Assembly: GCF_027474405.1 (NCBI RefSeq)
Contig: NZ_CP114871.1
Location: forward strand, 2,799,001 to 2,863,000
Length of the DNA stretch: 64,000 bases
Direction: 5' to 3'
Origin: Caulobacter sp. NIBR2454
Lineage (GTDB): Bacteria; Pseudomonadota; Alphaproteobacteria; Caulobacterales; Caulobacteraceae
Numbering within the stretch: the stretch's first letter is position 1; each line of letters starts with the position of its first letter. The position numbers and the translations under genes were made by a program. Positions 20,758-30,480 of this stretch are shown here, piece by piece. The notes under the pieces are model-generated. The model did no database searches. It was not told the origin of the DNA and saw only the letters and a list, made by a program, of their open reading frames with translations.

Positions 20758-23414
20758 AGCAGGTGATGCGGGGTGGCGACGGATTTGGGCAGGCTGATCA
20801 GAACGCGCGTGCCCTTGTTCCCATGGATCGGACTGGCGGCGGCGATGCGGCCGTCCATCGCCTCCACGAAGCCCTTGGCGATGGCCAGACCCAGGCCCGC
20901 GCCCTTGCGGCGATCGGTGGGCTCGTCCATGCGACGGAACTTCTCGAACACGCGCTCCAGCTCCTCGGTCGGGATGCCCTTGCCCTCGTCCTCAATGCTG
21001 ATGACGACATTGGCGCGATCCTCATAGACCGCAAGCTCGATCGCCGCACCCTCGGGGCTGTAGGCGATGGCGTTCTCCAGGATATTGACCACCGCCTGCT
21101 CCAGAAGCCCCGCGTCGGCCTGGATCAGGGTCAGCTTGTCGGGATAGTCGCGGCTCAGGACGCGACCACCTAGGCGGCGGCGAACCCGCTCGGCGCCGGC
21201 GTTCAGCACCTCGCGCAGGTCGGTCCAGTCGCTGCGCACCGACAGCCCGCCGCCTTCCAGTCGGGTCATGTCCAGCAGGTCGCCCACATAGCGGCTCAGC
21301 CGCTCGGCCTCCTCGCGGATCGAGATCAGAAGATCGTCGCGCACCGCCGGCTTAAGCGACTTGCCGTAGTCGATCAGGGTGGTGGAGGCGCCCAGCACCG
21401 CCGACAGCGGCGTGCGCAGGTCATGGCTGATGGAGTTCATCAGGGCCGAGCGGAAGCGGTCGGCCCGCCGCAGGGTCTCGGCCTCGACCGCGTCGGCCGC
21501 AAGTTCCGCGCGCTCCAGCGCCACGGCGCCCTGCTCCAGCAAGGCGACTACCAGCCGCTCGTCGTCGGAACCGGGCTGCAGCGCCGCCGCCTCGACACCC
21601 GCCACCCCGGCGCGGGCGCGCACGCCCTCTAGGGGCCGGAACGTCCAGCTGGTCTGCGGCAGGGTGCCTGTGCCGAAACCGGCCGGCTCGCCCTTCTCCC
21701 AGGCCCATCGGGCGGCGGCCATGGCGGCCGTGCCGAGGGGCTCCAGAGACGGCGCACCCGCGACGGGGACGATCTCGCCGCTCTCGGGCAACAGGACCAA
21801 AGCCCGCCCGCCCGCCGCCGCGGCGGCCTGGTCGGCCAGGGCCTGGGCGGCGGGGTTCTTGCCGGCGGCCGCCGAGAGGGTGCGGCTCGCGGCCAAGAGG
21901 GTTGAGACGGCGGCGGCGCGCTTCTGCGCGCTCCGGGCCTGATCGCGCACCCGCCCGGCCAGGCCGCCCGTCGCCAGGGCCACGGCCCAGAAGACGATCA
22001 GGGTCAGCACGTCGGTCGGCGACCCGATCGCCAGACTGTAGCGCGGCTCCAGGAACAGGAAATTGTAGATCAGGAAGGCCACGGTCGCCGCAGCGAGGGC
22101 TGGCCTCAGGCCGTACAGGACCCCCGCGCCCAGAACGGCGGCCAGGAAGATCATCGACAGATCGACCCGCGCCGCGACGGTGTCCAGGCCCCAGGCCGCC
22201 AGCGTCGCGGCGACCACGAACCCTGCGCCGATAAGATAGCCCGGCCAGCCGGAGGCGAGATCGAGCTTGCGACGGGGCGGCGCCTCGTCCGCCCGTTCGG
22301 TAACGATGTGGATCGCCGCCCCCCGCGAACGACGCAACAGGGCGGCGGCCAGGGAGCGACCCAAGACCTCGCGCAGGCGGCTGTCGCGCGATTTGCCGAT
22401 GACGATCTGCGTGACGTTGTTGCGCCGCGCGTAGTCCAGCACCGCGCCAACCACATCATCGCCGGTCAGGGTCACGGTGGACGCGCCGAGCTGTTCGCCA
22501 AGCTTCAGGGCCTCGAACACCTTACTCGGATCGCTGCGGCGCGCGGGCTGCTCGACGTGCGCCACGATCCAGGGCGCGTCCATCATCATGTCGGACAGGC
22601 GGCGACCGGCGCGCACCAGGCTGGGCGCCATGGCGTCGCCGCCGACCAGCACAAGAATCCGCTCGCCCGCCGCCCAGGGACCTTCGACCCCCTTCTCGCG
22701 CATGGCGGCGACCAGTTGGTCATCCACCGTCTGGGCCGCGCGTCGCAGAGCCAGTTCGCGCAGGGCGGTCAGGTTCTCGATCTTGAAGAAGTTATCCGCC
22801 GCCAGCCGCGCCGTCTCCGGCACATAGACCTTGCCCTCGGTCAGGCGGCGGCGCAGCTCGTCGGGCGTAATGTCCACCAGCTCGATGTCGTCCGCCCGCG
22901 ACAGGGCGCTGTCGGGCACCGTCTCACGCTGGCGCACGCCGGTGATGCGCAGCACCACATCGACCAAGCTCTCCAGATGCTGGACGTTCAGGGTGGTCCA
23001 GACGTCGATCCCCGCGGCCAGCAGCTCGGCCACGTCCTGCCACCGCTTGGGATGACGCGAGCCAGGGGCGTTGGAATGGGCGTACTCATCGACCAGCAGC
23101 AGGGCCGGCTTGCGCGCCAGGGCGGCGTCGAGGTCGAACTCCATCATCGCCCGACCGCGATGCTCGATAGGCTTGCGCGGCAGGACCTCCATGCCCCGCA
23201 GAAGAGCCTCGGTCTCGCGGCGACCGTGCGTCTCCACCACCCCGATCAGCACGTCACCGCCCTCCGCCTTTCGGCGGCGAGCGGCGCGCAGCATTTCATA
23301 GGTCTTGCCCACCCCCGGCGACATGCCGAGGAAGACCTTCAGCCGACCTCGTCCCGCCTTGTTGGCGGCGGCGAGGAGGGCTTCGGGATCCGGGCGGGGC
23401 GGCTCTTCGATCAC
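20754..23414 (-). CDS. kdpD: Sensor histidine kinase KdpD
   Basis: An 886-residue membrane kinase. Domains in order: the KdpD N-terminal ATP-binding domain with G-M-S-P-G-V-G-K-T near residue 29 and D-E-Y-A-H near 110; a universal-stress-protein-like domain around 235-370, where c-di-AMP binds in some relatives; four membrane helices about 390-490; a GAF-like region; and the kinase core with S-H-D-L-R-T-P-L-S near 665. It senses K+ limitation and turgor and phosphorylates KdpE. Overlaps kdpC and kdpE by 4 bases each. Confidence 0.96.
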   Translation of the reverse strand: MIEEPPRPDPEALLAAANKAGRGRLKVFLGMSPGVGKTYEMLRAARRRKAEGGDVLIGVVETHGRRETEALLRGMEVLPRKPIEHRGRAMMEFDLDAALARKPALLLVDEYAHSNAPGSRHPKRWQDVAELLAAGIDVWTTLNVQHLESLVDVVLRITGVRQRETVPDSALSRADDIELVDITPDELRRRLTEGKVYVPETARLAADNFFKIENLTALRELALRRAAQTVDDQLVAAMREKGVEGPWAAGERILVLVGGDAMAPSLVRAGRRLSDMMMDAPWIVAHVEQPARRSDPSKVFEALKLGEQLGASTVTLTGDDVVGAVLDYARRNNVTQIVIGKSRDSRLREVLGRSLAAALLRRSRGAAIHIVTERADEAPPRRKLDLASGWPGYLIGAGFVVAATLAAWGLDTVAARVDLSMIFLAAVLGAGVLYGLRPALAAATVAFLIYNFLFLEPRYSLAIGSPTDVLTLIVFWAVALATGGLAGRVRDQARSAQKRAAAVSTLLAASRTLSAAAGKNPAAQALADQAAAAAGGRALVLLPESGEIVPVAGAPSLEPLGTAAMAAARWAWEKGEPAGFGTGTLPQTSWTFRPLEGVRARAGVAGVEAAALQPGSDDERLVVALLEQGAVALERAELAADAVEAETLRRADRFRSALMNSISHDLRTPLSAVLGASTTLIDYGKSLKPAVRDDLLISIREEAERLSRYVGDLLDMTRLEGGGLSVRSDWTDLREVLNAGAERVRRRLGGRVLSRDYPDKLTLIQADAGLLEQAVVNILENAIAYSPEGAAIELAVYEDRANVVISIEDEGKGIPTEELERVFEKFRRMDEPTDRRKGAGLGLAIAKGFVEAMDGRIAAASPIHGNKGTRVLISLPKSVATPHHLL

Positions 23415-23974
23415 AGGCGGTCGAGGGCCCTGTTCACGGCGAGCACATTGACCCGCGGCTGGCCGATGAAGCCGAGCAGGGCGCTTTCGGTCTCATCGTC
23501 GATCACGGTCTGGACCTGGGCGTCGGAAAGCCCCCTCGCCCGCGCGATCCGCGCCGTCTGGAGACGGGCGTTGGCCGGCGAGATGTGCGGGTCGAGACCA
23601 GAAGCCGAAGCGGTGACCGCATCGGCGGGTATGACCTGCCCCGGCGCCTCGGCGCGTAGAGCGTCGGCGCCCTCCTTGACCCGCGCGGCCAGATCCTCGT
23701 TGAGGGGGCCCATATTGGAGCCGCTGGAGGCGGAGGCGTCATAGCCGTCGCCCGCCGCGGACGGACGCGAATGCAGATACTTGGCCTGCGCGAAGGATTG
23801 CCCCAGCAAGGCCGAGCCGACCACTTGGCCCTTGGCGTCCTTCAGAAGACTGCCGTTGGCCTGATAGGGGAAGGCCGCCTGAGCGACGCCCGTGACGGCG
23901 AGGGGATAGCCCAGGCCCAGCAAGCCGGTGAACAGGGCCATGGAGACGATGGCGGGGCGGATGTGGTTCAACAT
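23411..23974 (-). CDS. kdpC: Potassium-transporting ATPase subunit KdpC
   Basis: A 187-residue single-span membrane protein. The N-terminal helix (residues 8-30) ends in G-L-G-Y-P, and the periplasmic part has the family motifs Y-L-H-S-R-P-S-A-A-G-D-G-Y and S-G-S-N-x-G-P. KdpC stabilises the KdpFABC complex at the inner membrane. A strong ribosome site (AGGAGGGG on the minus strand) overlaps the stop of the upstream TorF gene. The reading frame overlaps kdpD by 4 bases. Confidence 0.95.
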   Translation of the reverse strand: MLNHIRPAIVSMALFTGLLGLGYPLAVTGVAQAAFPYQANGSLLKDAKGQVVGSALLGQSFAQAKYLHSRPSAAGDGYDASASSGSNMGPLNEDLAARVKEGADALRAEAPGQVIPADAVTASASGLDPHISPANARLQTARIARARGLSDAQVQTVIDDETESALLGFIGQPRVNVLAVNRALDRL

Positions 23975-23985
23975 GTCAGCCCCTC

Positions 23986-24684
23986 CTAGAAGGTCGCCTT
24001 GAGCGAAGCGGCGGCGCGGCTGTCATACAGCTTGCCGAAGCCATGCTCGTCGGTGTCGTGATAGCGCAGATCGAGCGCCAGGTGATCGGCGAAAGCCCAG
24101 GTCGCGCCAATATTCCACGTGGTGTAGTCGCTGCTTGAGGTGACCCATTGTCGGCCAAGGGCGCCGGAGAGCGTTATTTTCTCCGCCACCGGATAGCTGA
24201 TATTGGCTTCGGCATAGGTCGCCTCGTCCTCGACGCCGAAGAAATCCGGCGACCAGAAGACCGCTCCACCGACGGTGGCCGGCCCGACGGCGCGGCTGGC
24301 GGCGATCTTGGCCTCCACGTAGTCGTAGTCCGCCCCGTCAGGCTGCCCCGGGTAGAGATAGGCAACGGCCCCAACGTCGAACGACCAGCCGGCGGCCTGC
24401 GGCCTGAACCCTGCATAGAGATCGACCTCGGCGTCGGTGCTGTCGCTGTAGTCGACGTTCGAAGCCCAGGCGCCGGCGTAAAACTGGCCGGCCGTCGCAT
24501 CGACCCCGCCGAACACTTGGGGGTTCTCATCCGTCTGGCTGACGCCCCGAAAGACATAGTCCCTGGCCACGCCAGCATTAAAGCTGACCGTCGGGGTTTG
24601 CGCCGAGGCCGTCTTGGCGACCGCCAAGGCGGCGATCGCCGCGAAGGCGCCCAGGCCGCTGATATAGAAGATACGCTTGTTCAT
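23986..24684 (-). CDS. TorF family putative porin inside the kdp operon
   Basis: A 232-residue outer-membrane protein: signal peptide ending A-S-A-Q near residue 29, then an amphipathic beta-strand pattern beginning N-A-G-V-A-R-D-Y-V-F-R-G-V-S-Q-T and ending with Phe, as expected for a small beta-barrel. This matches the TorF (Gcw_chp) family. The gene sits between kdpB (26 bases) and kdpC (11 bases), so it is certainly co-transcribed and probably supplies K+ or osmolyte passage across the outer membrane when Kdp is induced; that role is inferred from position. Confidence 0.85.
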   Translation of the reverse strand: MNKRIFYISGLGAFAAIAALAVAKTASAQTPTVSFNAGVARDYVFRGVSQTDENPQVFGGVDATAGQFYAGAWASNVDYSDSTDAEVDLYAGFRPQAAGWSFDVGAVAYLYPGQPDGADYDYVEAKIAASRAVGPATVGGAVFWSPDFFGVEDEATYAEANISYPVAEKITLSGALGRQWVTSSSDYTTWNIGATWAFADHLALDLRYHDTDEHGFGKLYDSRAAASLKATF

Positions 24685-24710
24685 GACTGTGATCCTTAAG
24701 GGACGCCTGC

Positions 24711-26768
24711 TCAGGCCAGGCCGAGCATTGAGATGACGACGTCGATCAGCTTGATGCCGACGAACGGAGCGACGAGACCGCCCAGGCCGTAGATCAGGAG
24801 GTTGCGAGACAGCAGCTTGCCGGCCCCGACCGCCCGGTACTTCACGCCCTTCAGCGCCAGCGGGATCAGGGTGACGATCACCAGAGCGTTGAAGATCACC
24901 GCCGACAGGATCGCACTCTGCGGGCTGGCCAGCTGCATGACGTTCATGGCGCCAAGCTGCGGCAGAGCCGCCACGAACAGAGCCGGGATGATCGCGAAGT
25001 ACTTGGCCACGTCGTTGGCGATGGAGAAGGTCGTCAGGGCGCCGCGGGTGATCAGCATCTGCTTTCCCACCTCGACGATCTCGATGACCTTGGTCGGGTC
25101 GCTGTCGAGGTCGACCATGTTGCCCGCCTCGCGAGCGGCCTGGGCGCCGGTCTGCATGGCCACGCCCACATCGGCCTGGGCCAGGGCCGGCGCATCGTTG
25201 GCCCCGTCTCCGCACATGGCGACCAGACGGCCCTTGGCCTGCTCGGCCCGGATCAGCCGCAGCTTGTCCTCCGGCGTGGCCTCGGCCAGGAAGTCATCGA
25301 CTCCGGCCTCCGACGCGATAGCGGCGGCGGTCACGGGGTTGTCGCCGGTGATCATCACGGTGCGAAGGCCCATACGGCGCAGGTCCGCGAAGCGCGCCTT
25401 AACGCCGGGCTTGACCACGTCCTTGAGGTGAATGACCGCCACCAGCGCCCCGTCCTGGCTGACCGCCAGAGGCGTGCCGCCCGAGCGGGCGATGCGGTCG
25501 ATGGCGACCTCCAGCGTGCTCGGCGCCGCGGCCAGCTTGCATTCGCGCAGGACCGCATCGACCGCGCCCTTGCGCCAGCTATGGCCGTCGGCGTCCAGGC
25601 CGGACTGACGGGTCACGGCGCTGAACGGAATGGCGGTCGCGCCCTCCGGCGCCTCGATGACCACGCCCTGGTTGCGGCCGTATTCAATGATCGAACGGCC
25701 CTCGGGCGTCTCGTCCGCCAATGACGCGGTGACGGCGGCGCGCAGGGCGAGTTCCGGCCGCACACCGGGCGCGGCGACGATCTCGGTGGCCATGCGGTTG
25801 CCGAAGGTGATGGTGCCGGTCTTGTCGAGCAGCAGGGTGTCGACGTCGCCCGCCGCCTCAACCGCCCGACCGGAGGTGGCCAGGACGTTGACCTTCAGCA
25901 GCCGGTCCATGCCGGCGATGCCGACGGCCGACAATAGGCCGCCGATAGTCGTCGGGATCAGGCAGACGAACAGCGCGCCCAGCACCAGCGGGTCGAGCTC
26001 CACGCCCGAAAACTTGCCCAGCCCCAGCAGGGTGACGACCGCGATCAGGAAGATCAGGGTCAGACCCGCCAGTAGCACGGCCAAAGCGATCTCGTTCGGC
26101 GTCTTGCGACGGTCCGCGCCCTCGACCATGGCGATCATGCGGTCGAGGAAGGACGAGCCAGGCTGGCTGGTGACGCGCACCTTGATCCAGTCCGACACCA
26201 CCGTCGTGCCGCCGGTCACCGCCGACCGGTCGCCGCCGCTTTCGCGAATCACGGGGGCGCTTTCGCCGGTGATGGCCGCCTCGTTGACGCTCGCCACGCC
26301 CTCGACGATCTCGCCGTCGGCGGGGACCACGTCGCCCGCCTCGACCAGGACGATCTCACCGACGTTCAGCTTGTGGGCCGGGGTCGGGATGACCGTGCCG
26401 GTCTTGGGATCGATGATCAGCTTGGCCTTGGTGGTCACCCGCGCGGCGCGCAGGCTGTCAGCCGCCGCCTTGCCGCGCCCTTCGGCGATGCTTTCGGCGA
26501 CGTTGGCGAACAGGACCGTGGCCCACAGCCACAGGGCGACCTGGACGGCGAAGCCCGCAGCGGTCCCTGTCGCCACCGCCACGACGGCGGAGACGGTCGA
26601 CAGCACAGCCACCACCCAGGTGGCGAAGATCACCGGATTGCCGGTCAGGGCGCGGGGATCGAGCTTGATGAAGGCGTCCCGCAGGGCGCGGCCCATCAGG
26701 TTGGGCGTCAGGCTGGCCGCGAAGCCCAGCCCCTTTTGCGACGCCGCGTTGGGGTCTGCGAAAGTCAT
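24711..26768 (-). CDS. kdpB: Potassium-transporting P-type ATPase KdpB
   Basis: A 685-residue P1A-type ATPase. It has the phosphorylation motif [12 protein letters not shown] (Asp near 315), the actuator T-G-E-S-A near 168, and the hinge G-D-G-A-N-D-A-P near 525. It provides the ATP-driven step of KdpFABC. Order F-A-B is standard, with 13 bases between kdpA and kdpB. Confidence 0.97.
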   Translation of the reverse strand: MTFADPNAASQKGLGFAASLTPNLMGRALRDAFIKLDPRALTGNPVIFATWVVAVLSTVSAVVAVATGTAAGFAVQVALWLWATVLFANVAESIAEGRGKAAADSLRAARVTTKAKLIIDPKTGTVIPTPAHKLNVGEIVLVEAGDVVPADGEIVEGVASVNEAAITGESAPVIRESGGDRSAVTGGTTVVSDWIKVRVTSQPGSSFLDRMIAMVEGADRRKTPNEIALAVLLAGLTLIFLIAVVTLLGLGKFSGVELDPLVLGALFVCLIPTTIGGLLSAVGIAGMDRLLKVNVLATSGRAVEAAGDVDTLLLDKTGTITFGNRMATEIVAAPGVRPELALRAAVTASLADETPEGRSIIEYGRNQGVVIEAPEGATAIPFSAVTRQSGLDADGHSWRKGAVDAVLRECKLAAAPSTLEVAIDRIARSGGTPLAVSQDGALVAVIHLKDVVKPGVKARFADLRRMGLRTVMITGDNPVTAAAIASEAGVDDFLAEATPEDKLRLIRAEQAKGRLVAMCGDGANDAPALAQADVGVAMQTGAQAAREAGNMVDLDSDPTKVIEIVEVGKQMLITRGALTTFSIANDVAKYFAIIPALFVAALPQLGAMNVMQLASPQSAILSAVIFNALVIVTLIPLALKGVKYRAVGAGKLLSRNLLIYGLGGLVAPFVGIKLIDVVISMLGLA

Positions 26769-26781
26769 TGGAGGATGTCCC

Positions 26782-28491
26782 TTAGAGCCCGGCGACCGCG
26801 GCGAGCGCTTGAAAGTGCTCGACGATCGGCCCCAGGGCGAGAGCGGGGAAGAATTGCAGGCCGCCCAGGATCAGGATCACCCCGATCAGCAGCCCGATGA
26901 ACAGGCCGCCATGGGTCGGCAACGTGCCGGCCGTGGGCGTCAGCTTCGGCTTGGCGGCGATGGAGCCTGCGATGGCCAGAACGGCGACGATGGGGGCGAA
27001 CCGGCCCATGAGCATGGAGATGCCCAAGGTGGTGTTCCACCACGGCGCGTTGGCGGTCAGGCCGGCGAAGGCCGAACCGTTGTTGGCGGTGGCGGAAGTG
27101 TAGCCATAGAGAATCTCCGACAGGCCGTGCGGCCCCTCGTGCATCAGGCCCTTCAACGCTTCGGGAAGCACGGCGGCGATGGCCGAAAAGCCCAGCATGG
27201 CCAACGGAATGACAAGCACCGCCAGCATGGCGAAGGTGATCTCGCGGCCCTCGATCTTCTTGCCCAGATATTCGGGCGTGCGCCCCACCATGAGGCCGGC
27301 GACGAACACCGACAGCATGGCCATGACGATCATGATCGCGATGCCCGATCCGATGCCGCCGGGCAGGATCTCGCCAAGCTGCATGAGGAACATGGTCACC
27401 GCCCCGCCCAGGGGCATGAGGCTGGAATGCATGCCGTTGACCGAACCGTTTGACGCCCCCGTGGTCATGGCCGCCCAGGCGGCGGTGGCGGGAGCGCCGA
27501 AGCGGACCTCCTTGCCCTCCATATTCACCGAGGCGTCGACGCCCGCGGCGACCAGGGCCGGCGCGGGCTGCGTCTCGGTCCAGTAAATGGCCCCCGCTCC
27601 AGCGCTGAGCAGGATCGAGGCGGCGATCACCAGCGCGCCGACGTCCTTCTTGGCCAAGGCCGAGCGGCCGAAGGCGAAGAACGCCGCCCAGCCCAGCATG
27701 TTGATCGACACGGCGGTGATCAGGTTGGTCAGCGGGCTGGGGTTCTCGAACGGGTGGGCGGAGTTGACGTTGAAGACGCCGCCGCCGTTGATGCCCAACT
27801 GTTTGATAGCCTCTTGGCTGGCGACCGGGAACAGGGCGATCTTCTGCTGCGCGCCCTCCAGCGTCGTGGCGACCGCGCCGCCGCTGAGGGTTTGCGGCAG
27901 GCCGAGCGCGACCAGCACAATGGCCAGCACGAGGCATAGCGGCAGCAGAACGTAGAGCGTGGTCCGCACCAGGTCGGCCCAGAAGTTGCCGACCCCTTCG
28001 CCACGATTGGCGGTAAAGGCCCGCGCCAGGGCGGCAGCGATGGTCGCGCCGGTGGCGGCGGAGACAAAGTTCTGCACCGTCAGCACCAGCATCTGGCTGA
28101 GCGTCGACATGGTCGTCTCGCCGCCATAGCTCTGCCAGTTGGTGTTGGTCACGAAGCTGACGGCGGTATTGAACGCCAGGTGCGGCGACAGGCCGTCAAA
28201 GCCCTGGGGGTTGAGCGGCAAGCCGCCCTGCAGGCGCAGCACCGCATAGACGAACAGGAAGCCGGTGAAGTTGAAGGCCAGCAGCGCGCCGGCGTAGCCG
28301 ATCCAGTTCTGGCTCTTGTTCGGGTCCACGCCGCACCCGGCGTAGAACAGTTTTTCCACAGGGCGCAGGACGGGATCGAGCCAGGTGCGCTCCCTGCTCC
28401 AGACACGCGACATGTAGACGCCGACGGGCCAGCCGATAGCAACGGCCAGCCCCAGCGTCAGGGCGATTTCCGCCCAGCCTTGGATATTCAT
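26782..28491 (-). CDS. kdpA: Potassium-transporting ATPase subunit KdpA
   Basis: A 569-residue polytopic inner-membrane protein of the SKT channel superfamily, binding and transporting K+ in KdpFABC. It has about ten hydrophobic segments and the four selectivity-filter-like loops, e.g. [10 protein letters not shown] near residue 115 and [10 protein letters not shown] near residue 470. Length and both ends match the family. Confidence 0.97.
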   Translation of the reverse strand: MNIQGWAEIALTLGLAVAIGWPVGVYMSRVWSRERTWLDPVLRPVEKLFYAGCGVDPNKSQNWIGYAGALLAFNFTGFLFVYAVLRLQGGLPLNPQGFDGLSPHLAFNTAVSFVTNTNWQSYGGETTMSTLSQMLVLTVQNFVSAATGATIAAALARAFTANRGEGVGNFWADLVRTTLYVLLPLCLVLAIVLVALGLPQTLSGGAVATTLEGAQQKIALFPVASQEAIKQLGINGGGVFNVNSAHPFENPSPLTNLITAVSINMLGWAAFFAFGRSALAKKDVGALVIAASILLSAGAGAIYWTETQPAPALVAAGVDASVNMEGKEVRFGAPATAAWAAMTTGASNGSVNGMHSSLMPLGGAVTMFLMQLGEILPGGIGSGIAIMIVMAMLSVFVAGLMVGRTPEYLGKKIEGREITFAMLAVLVIPLAMLGFSAIAAVLPEALKGLMHEGPHGLSEILYGYTSATANNGSAFAGLTANAPWWNTTLGISMLMGRFAPIVAVLAIAGSIAAKPKLTPTAGTLPTHGGLFIGLLIGVILILGGLQFFPALALGPIVEHFQALAAVAGL

Positions 28492-28503
28492 TGGATGTGT
28501 CCG

Positions 28504-28590
28504 TCAGAAACGGTCAGGCCGCAGCAAAGCCGCGACCATGTATGCCGCGACGCCCAGCGCCCCGGCGGCCCACAGAAGGTCCAGCCACAT
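28504..28590 (-). CDS. kdpF: Potassium-transporting ATPase subunit KdpF
   Basis: A 28-residue single-helix membrane peptide starting M-W-L-D-L-L-W-A-A-G and ending L-L-R-P-D-R-F, typical of KdpF, which sits between KdpA and KdpB in the complex. It lies 12 bases upstream of kdpA. Found by reading the gap; it is below usual ORF length limits. Confidence 0.88.
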   Translation of the reverse strand: MWLDLLWAAGALGVAAYMVAALLRPDRF

Positions 28591-28593
28591 GGC

Positions 28594-28677
28594 TCAGACC
28601 TTCTTCAGCGCAACGGCGAAGACGGCGAAGGCCAGGAAGGCCCCGCCGCCCAGCGCCAGAAAGATCAGATCGGCCAT
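28594..28677 (-). CDS. 27-residue membrane peptide leading the kdp operon
   Basis: A tiny ORF starting M-A-D-L-I-F-L-A-L and ending A-L-K-K-V: one hydrophobic helix with a positive C-terminus. It lies 3 bases upstream of kdpF. Short hydrophobic ORFs just before kdpF occur in other proteobacterial kdp operons, so it is probably a real accessory peptide or a leader coupling translation. Function unknown. Confidence 0.6.
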   Translation of the reverse strand: MADLIFLALGGGAFLAFAVFAVALKKV

Positions 28678-28781
28678 CGGCCTCACGCTCCAGCTTGGAA
28701 GAACTGAGCGTGGTGTGAGCCTCGGGGCCGTAACGGCGCCATCAGGGAGTCGGGCGGCGGCGTAAGGGCCGCGTAAAGACC
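28678..28781 (-). promoter_or_regulatory. Candidate kdp promoter/KdpE region
   Basis: The gap upstream of the kdp operon holds three copies of CGTAA (28729-28733, 28761-28765, 28772-28776), the last two exactly 11 bases (one helical turn) apart within GGCGTAAGGG and CGCGTAAAGA. Direct repeats at helical spacing are what OmpR-type regulators such as KdpE bind. No clear -10 hexamer was picked out. Confidence 0.35.
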
Positions 28782-29573
28782 TTACTGAATGGCCGCGCCG
28801 ACCATCACCCGCAGCGGGTTCGCCGGGTCGGACAGCAGCTTCACCACCATGCCCAGACAGATCGCCACCAGCAGCGGACGGATCAGTCGCGGGCCGAACC
28901 GCATGGCCGCGTGCGAACCCAACCGCCCGCCGATGAACTGCCCCACCGCCATCAGGCCGCCCAGCAGCCACAGGACGTGCCCCCCGGCCGCCAGCACGAC
29001 GACCGAGACCACGTTGCTCATCAGGTTCAGGGCCTTGGTGTTAGCGGTGGCGCGGGTCAGGCCCATGCCCATCAGCGACACCAGGCTAAGGGCGAAGAAC
29101 GAGCCCGTGCCCGGTCCGAAGAAGCCATCATAGAACCCGATGCCGCAGGCGACGCCGGCATAGGCCAGGGGCGTGAGCCTTGCATGGGCGTCCTCGTCGC
29201 TGGCCTTGGGTCCGAACAGAAAATACAGCGCGATCCCCACCAGCAGCACCGGCAGCAGGACCATCAGCCAGCGGGTATCCACCATGGTGATAGCCATGGC
29301 CCCGAACGCCGCGCCGACCAGGGTGGCGACCAGAGGCCATTTGAGCATCCGCAAATCGATCTTGCCGGCGCGCCAAAAGCTCCAGGTCGCCGACGCCGTG
29401 CCGACGCTGCCCTGCACCTTGTTGGTGGCGATCGCCGCCACGGGATTGACGCCGGCCGCCAACAGGGCCGGAACGGTGATCAGGCCCCCACCGCCGGCGA
29501 TGGCGTCGATGAAGCCCGCGGCCGTCGCGGCCACGCACAGAAGCGCGATGACCTCCGGCGCCAGATCGATCAT
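28782..29573 (-). CDS. TSUP (TauE/SafE) family permease
   Basis: A 263-residue inner-membrane protein with about eight hydrophobic segments and the TSUP repeats: G-F-I-D-A-I-A-G-G-G-G-L-I near residue 20, and the second-half G-F-Y-D-G-F-F-G-P-G-T-G near residue 145. TSUP carriers move sulfite, sulfoacetate, thiosulfate or similar organosulfur anions; the substrate here is not deducible. Start M-I-D-L-A-P at 29573 rather than 29609. Confidence 0.85.
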   Translation of the reverse strand: MIDLAPEVIALLCVAATAAGFIDAIAGGGGLITVPALLAAGVNPVAAIATNKVQGSVGTASATWSFWRAGKIDLRMLKWPLVATLVGAAFGAMAITMVDTRWLMVLLPVLLVGIALYFLFGPKASDEDAHARLTPLAYAGVACGIGFYDGFFGPGTGSFFALSLVSLMGMGLTRATANTKALNLMSNVVSVVVLAAGGHVLWLLGGLMAVGQFIGGRLGSHAAMRFGPRLIRPLLVAICLGMVVKLLSDPANPLRVMVGAAIQ

Positions 29574-29636
29574 GTCCGCCCCTCGCTGAACCCCGGCGCG
29601 ATGTAGCATCCGCTGCGGGGGCGGACCACCGGCCGG

Positions 29637-30335
29637 TCAGCTCGCCAGCCGCTCCACCTTGGCGAAGGGACTTAGGCCGAGCCAGGTCTGCATGGCCGAT
29701 GCGAGCGGCTTGCTGCCCGTCAGCAGCATGCGGCCGCTATCAACGGCCGCACGCACGGTGTCGTGGCCCATCCAGATGGCGGTCATGGTGCGCAGGTCGG
29801 TGGAGACGTAGAGATCGACGTCAAAGCCCGGATCCAGCGAGCACAGATCAACCCCGGTCTCGGGATCGACATCCAGCCACCAGTGGCGCTCGCCCAAAGG
29901 CCGCTCGGGATAGACGAACTGGATCAGGCTGCGCCGACGCGGCATGGGCGTGGTGTTCAGCTGCCGGCGCATGTCCCACATCAAAAGTTGCGCATCGAGA
30001 TGCTGCAGCGACACCTCAGCCTCGATCCGCCGCTGGCCCCAGACGCCAAAGGCTTCGACGATGGGGGCCAGTTCGCGCCCCGCCGCGGTCAAGCGGTACT
30101 CCTGCACCCCCGGGTCGGTGGCGAGGGCCGTTCGTGTCAGTACGCCCGCTGCCTCCAGGTCCTTCAATCGTTGCGACAACAGGGCCGGCGACATGCGCGG
30201 CACGCCGCGCCGCAGGTCATTGAAGCGGGTCGAGCCGGCGACCAGCTCGCGCAGAAGGACGATGGTCCAGCGCGCGCAAAGGATTTCGGCCGCCATCGCG
30301 ACCGGACAGAACTGACGATAGGTGCCTTGGGCCAT
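29637..30335 (-). CDS. HxlR family transcriptional regulator
   Basis: A 232-residue regulator. The N-terminal winged helix has the HxlR marks: F-C-P-V-A-M-A-A-E-I near residue 9, W-T-I-V-L-L-R-E-L near 23, and F-N-D-L-R-R-G-V-P near 37. A C-terminal domain of about 120 residues (with G-R-M-L-L-T-G near the end) resembles an SCP2-like ligand-binding fold. Divergent from the acyl-CoA dehydrogenase-like gene, with palindromes between, so likely its regulator. Start chosen at the ATG nearest the conserved Y-R-Q-F-C-P. Confidence 0.85.
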   Translation of the reverse strand: MAQGTYRQFCPVAMAAEILCARWTIVLLRELVAGSTRFNDLRRGVPRMSPALLSQRLKDLEAAGVLTRTALATDPGVQEYRLTAAGRELAPIVEAFGVWGQRRIEAEVSLQHLDAQLLMWDMRRQLNTTPMPRRRSLIQFVYPERPLGERHWWLDVDPETGVDLCSLDPGFDVDLYVSTDLRTMTAIWMGHDTVRAAVDSGRMLLTGSKPLASAMQTWLGLSPFAKVERLAS

Positions 30336-30384
30336 GGCGCTCCACCTGTTGAACGCCAAGCCTAGGCCCGCATAACGCCGGTTT

Positions 30385-30425
30385 CCAGTTCAGTTTCTGT
30401 ATCAGCCGATTCAGTTCCTGAACTG
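30385..30425. promoter_or_regulatory. Candidate HxlR operator
   Basis: Between the divergent HxlR and flavoprotein genes are four CAGTT elements: CCAGTTCAG at 30385-30393 (which contains two overlapping copies), and the perfect palindrome CAGTTC-CT-GAACTG at 30412-30425. The outer arms CCAGTTCAG and CTGAACTGG also form a long inverted repeat. Confidence 0.5.
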
Positions 30426-30480
30426 GCCGCCCTGGAGCAAGATCGCCTAGTTCCCCGCCACACAAGGACAGGAGAACACC

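Noticed and set aside
25630..27453. 607-codon plus-strand ORF opposite kdpA/kdpB
   Set aside because: Crosses the kdpA-kdpB border and lies opposite two fully motif-supported genes.
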